From Candidatus Scalindua japonica (GTDB lineage: Bacteria; Planctomycetota; Brocadiia; Brocadiales; Scalinduaceae): DNA of 64,000 nucleotides. Numbering within the stretch: the first letter of the stretch is position 1; each line of letters starts with the position of its first letter. The stretch covers positions 372,001 through 436,000 of the forward strand of contig NZ_BAOS01000028.1 of NCBI RefSeq assembly GCF_002443295.1, read 5' to 3'. The position numbers and the translations under genes were made by a program. The notes beneath the pieces were generated by a model. The model did not search any database. It was not told where the DNA came from and saw only the letters and a program-made list of their open reading frames with translations. This document shows positions 63,868 through 64,000 of this stretch, piece after piece.

Positions 63868-64000
63868 ATGATATTAGATAAGATACGTGCATATAAACTG
63901 ACAGAGGTTGCTGAGAGCAAAAAGCTTGTCTCTATAGACTCTTTGAAAGAGAGATGTATAAACGTTCCGGAAGCAGTCAAGTCCGGTACGGCATTGAAAA
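63868..64000 (+). CDS. trpC: Indole-3-glycerol-phosphate synthase, N-terminal part (runs off window)
   Basis: Open from ATG 63868 to the edge, 44 codons. MILDKIRAYKLTEVAESKKL is the typical TrpC beginning (ILDKI...K..EV...K). It closes the indole ring in tryptophan synthesis. The ribosome site is weak. Only the start is visible, so the call rests on this N-terminus. Confidence 0.72.
   Translation, partial: MILDKIRAYKLTEVAESKKLVSIDSLKERCINVPEAVKSGTALK

Overview
AT-rich bacterial chromosome segment. RecA, CvpA- and AsmA-type proteins, AhbC (siroheme-dependent heme route), UbiE (menaquinone step), cyclic-di-GMP (HD-GYP) and sigma-54 regulators and many PAS/receiver histidine kinases suggest an anaerobic, environmentally sensing Gram-negative. 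An anammox-type planctomycete (Brocadiales) is my best guess from gene content, but this is inference with low confidence. Homopolymer-associated frame breaks occur at several places (T8 at 31679-31686, T7 near 40286-40292, A-run near 24592). They may be real decay, programmed slippage or sequencing error.  Layout. 1-3300: start of a chemoreceptor-like sensor, APS kinase and a P-loop cDPG-synthetase-like protein. 3300-9000: a lipid/isoprenoid-looking group (UbiA prenyltransferase, PHP phosphoesterase, geranylgeranyl-reductase-like flavoprotein, SAM methyltransferase) with duplications and gene remnants. 9100-14670: TonB receptor, ABC-type binding protein, histidine kinase, double-receiver protein and an HD-GYP remnant. 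14865-17900: ubiE, tRNA-Gln, then a decayed island (broken NTPase, HigB/HigA-type module with a frameshifted toxin, DUF2283-like protein). 18250-24400: GH130-GT4-GH130 mannoside cluster, a ParB-like protein and GH130/PAS fragments. 24950-32760: PAS histidine kinase with a sigma-54 activator, a probable sigma-54 promoter, an internally deleted inositol-phosphate synthase, a receiver, two Hsp20s, a secreted repeat protein and an Hsp20 fragment.  33100-50620: a complete type III-A CRISPR-Cas island, all on the minus strand: cas6, cas10, csm2-csm5, a CARF protein with a six-helix membrane partner, array 2, a membrane-anchored CARF protein, csx3, a REP transposase (RAYT), a reverse transcriptase, cas1, cas2 and array 1. 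It is bracketed by an 872-bp, nearly identical direct repeat: the full histidine kinase at 49605-52082 supplies one copy and a fragment at 33108-33979 the other. Cas10 keeps the GGDD cyclase motif but has no N-terminal HD nuclease domain. The predicted logic is therefore: Csm complex sees target RNA, Cas10 makes cyclic oligoadenylate, CARF proteins sense it, and membrane proteins act. Csx3 may damp the signal, and the RT with Cas1-Cas2 may acquire spacers from RNA. The two CARF/membrane modules are the most likely undescribed biology here.  52460-64000: agmatine deiminase, two HD-GYP paralogues, AsmA-like protein, CvpA, RecA, AhbC, a class V aminotransferase and the start of trpC.
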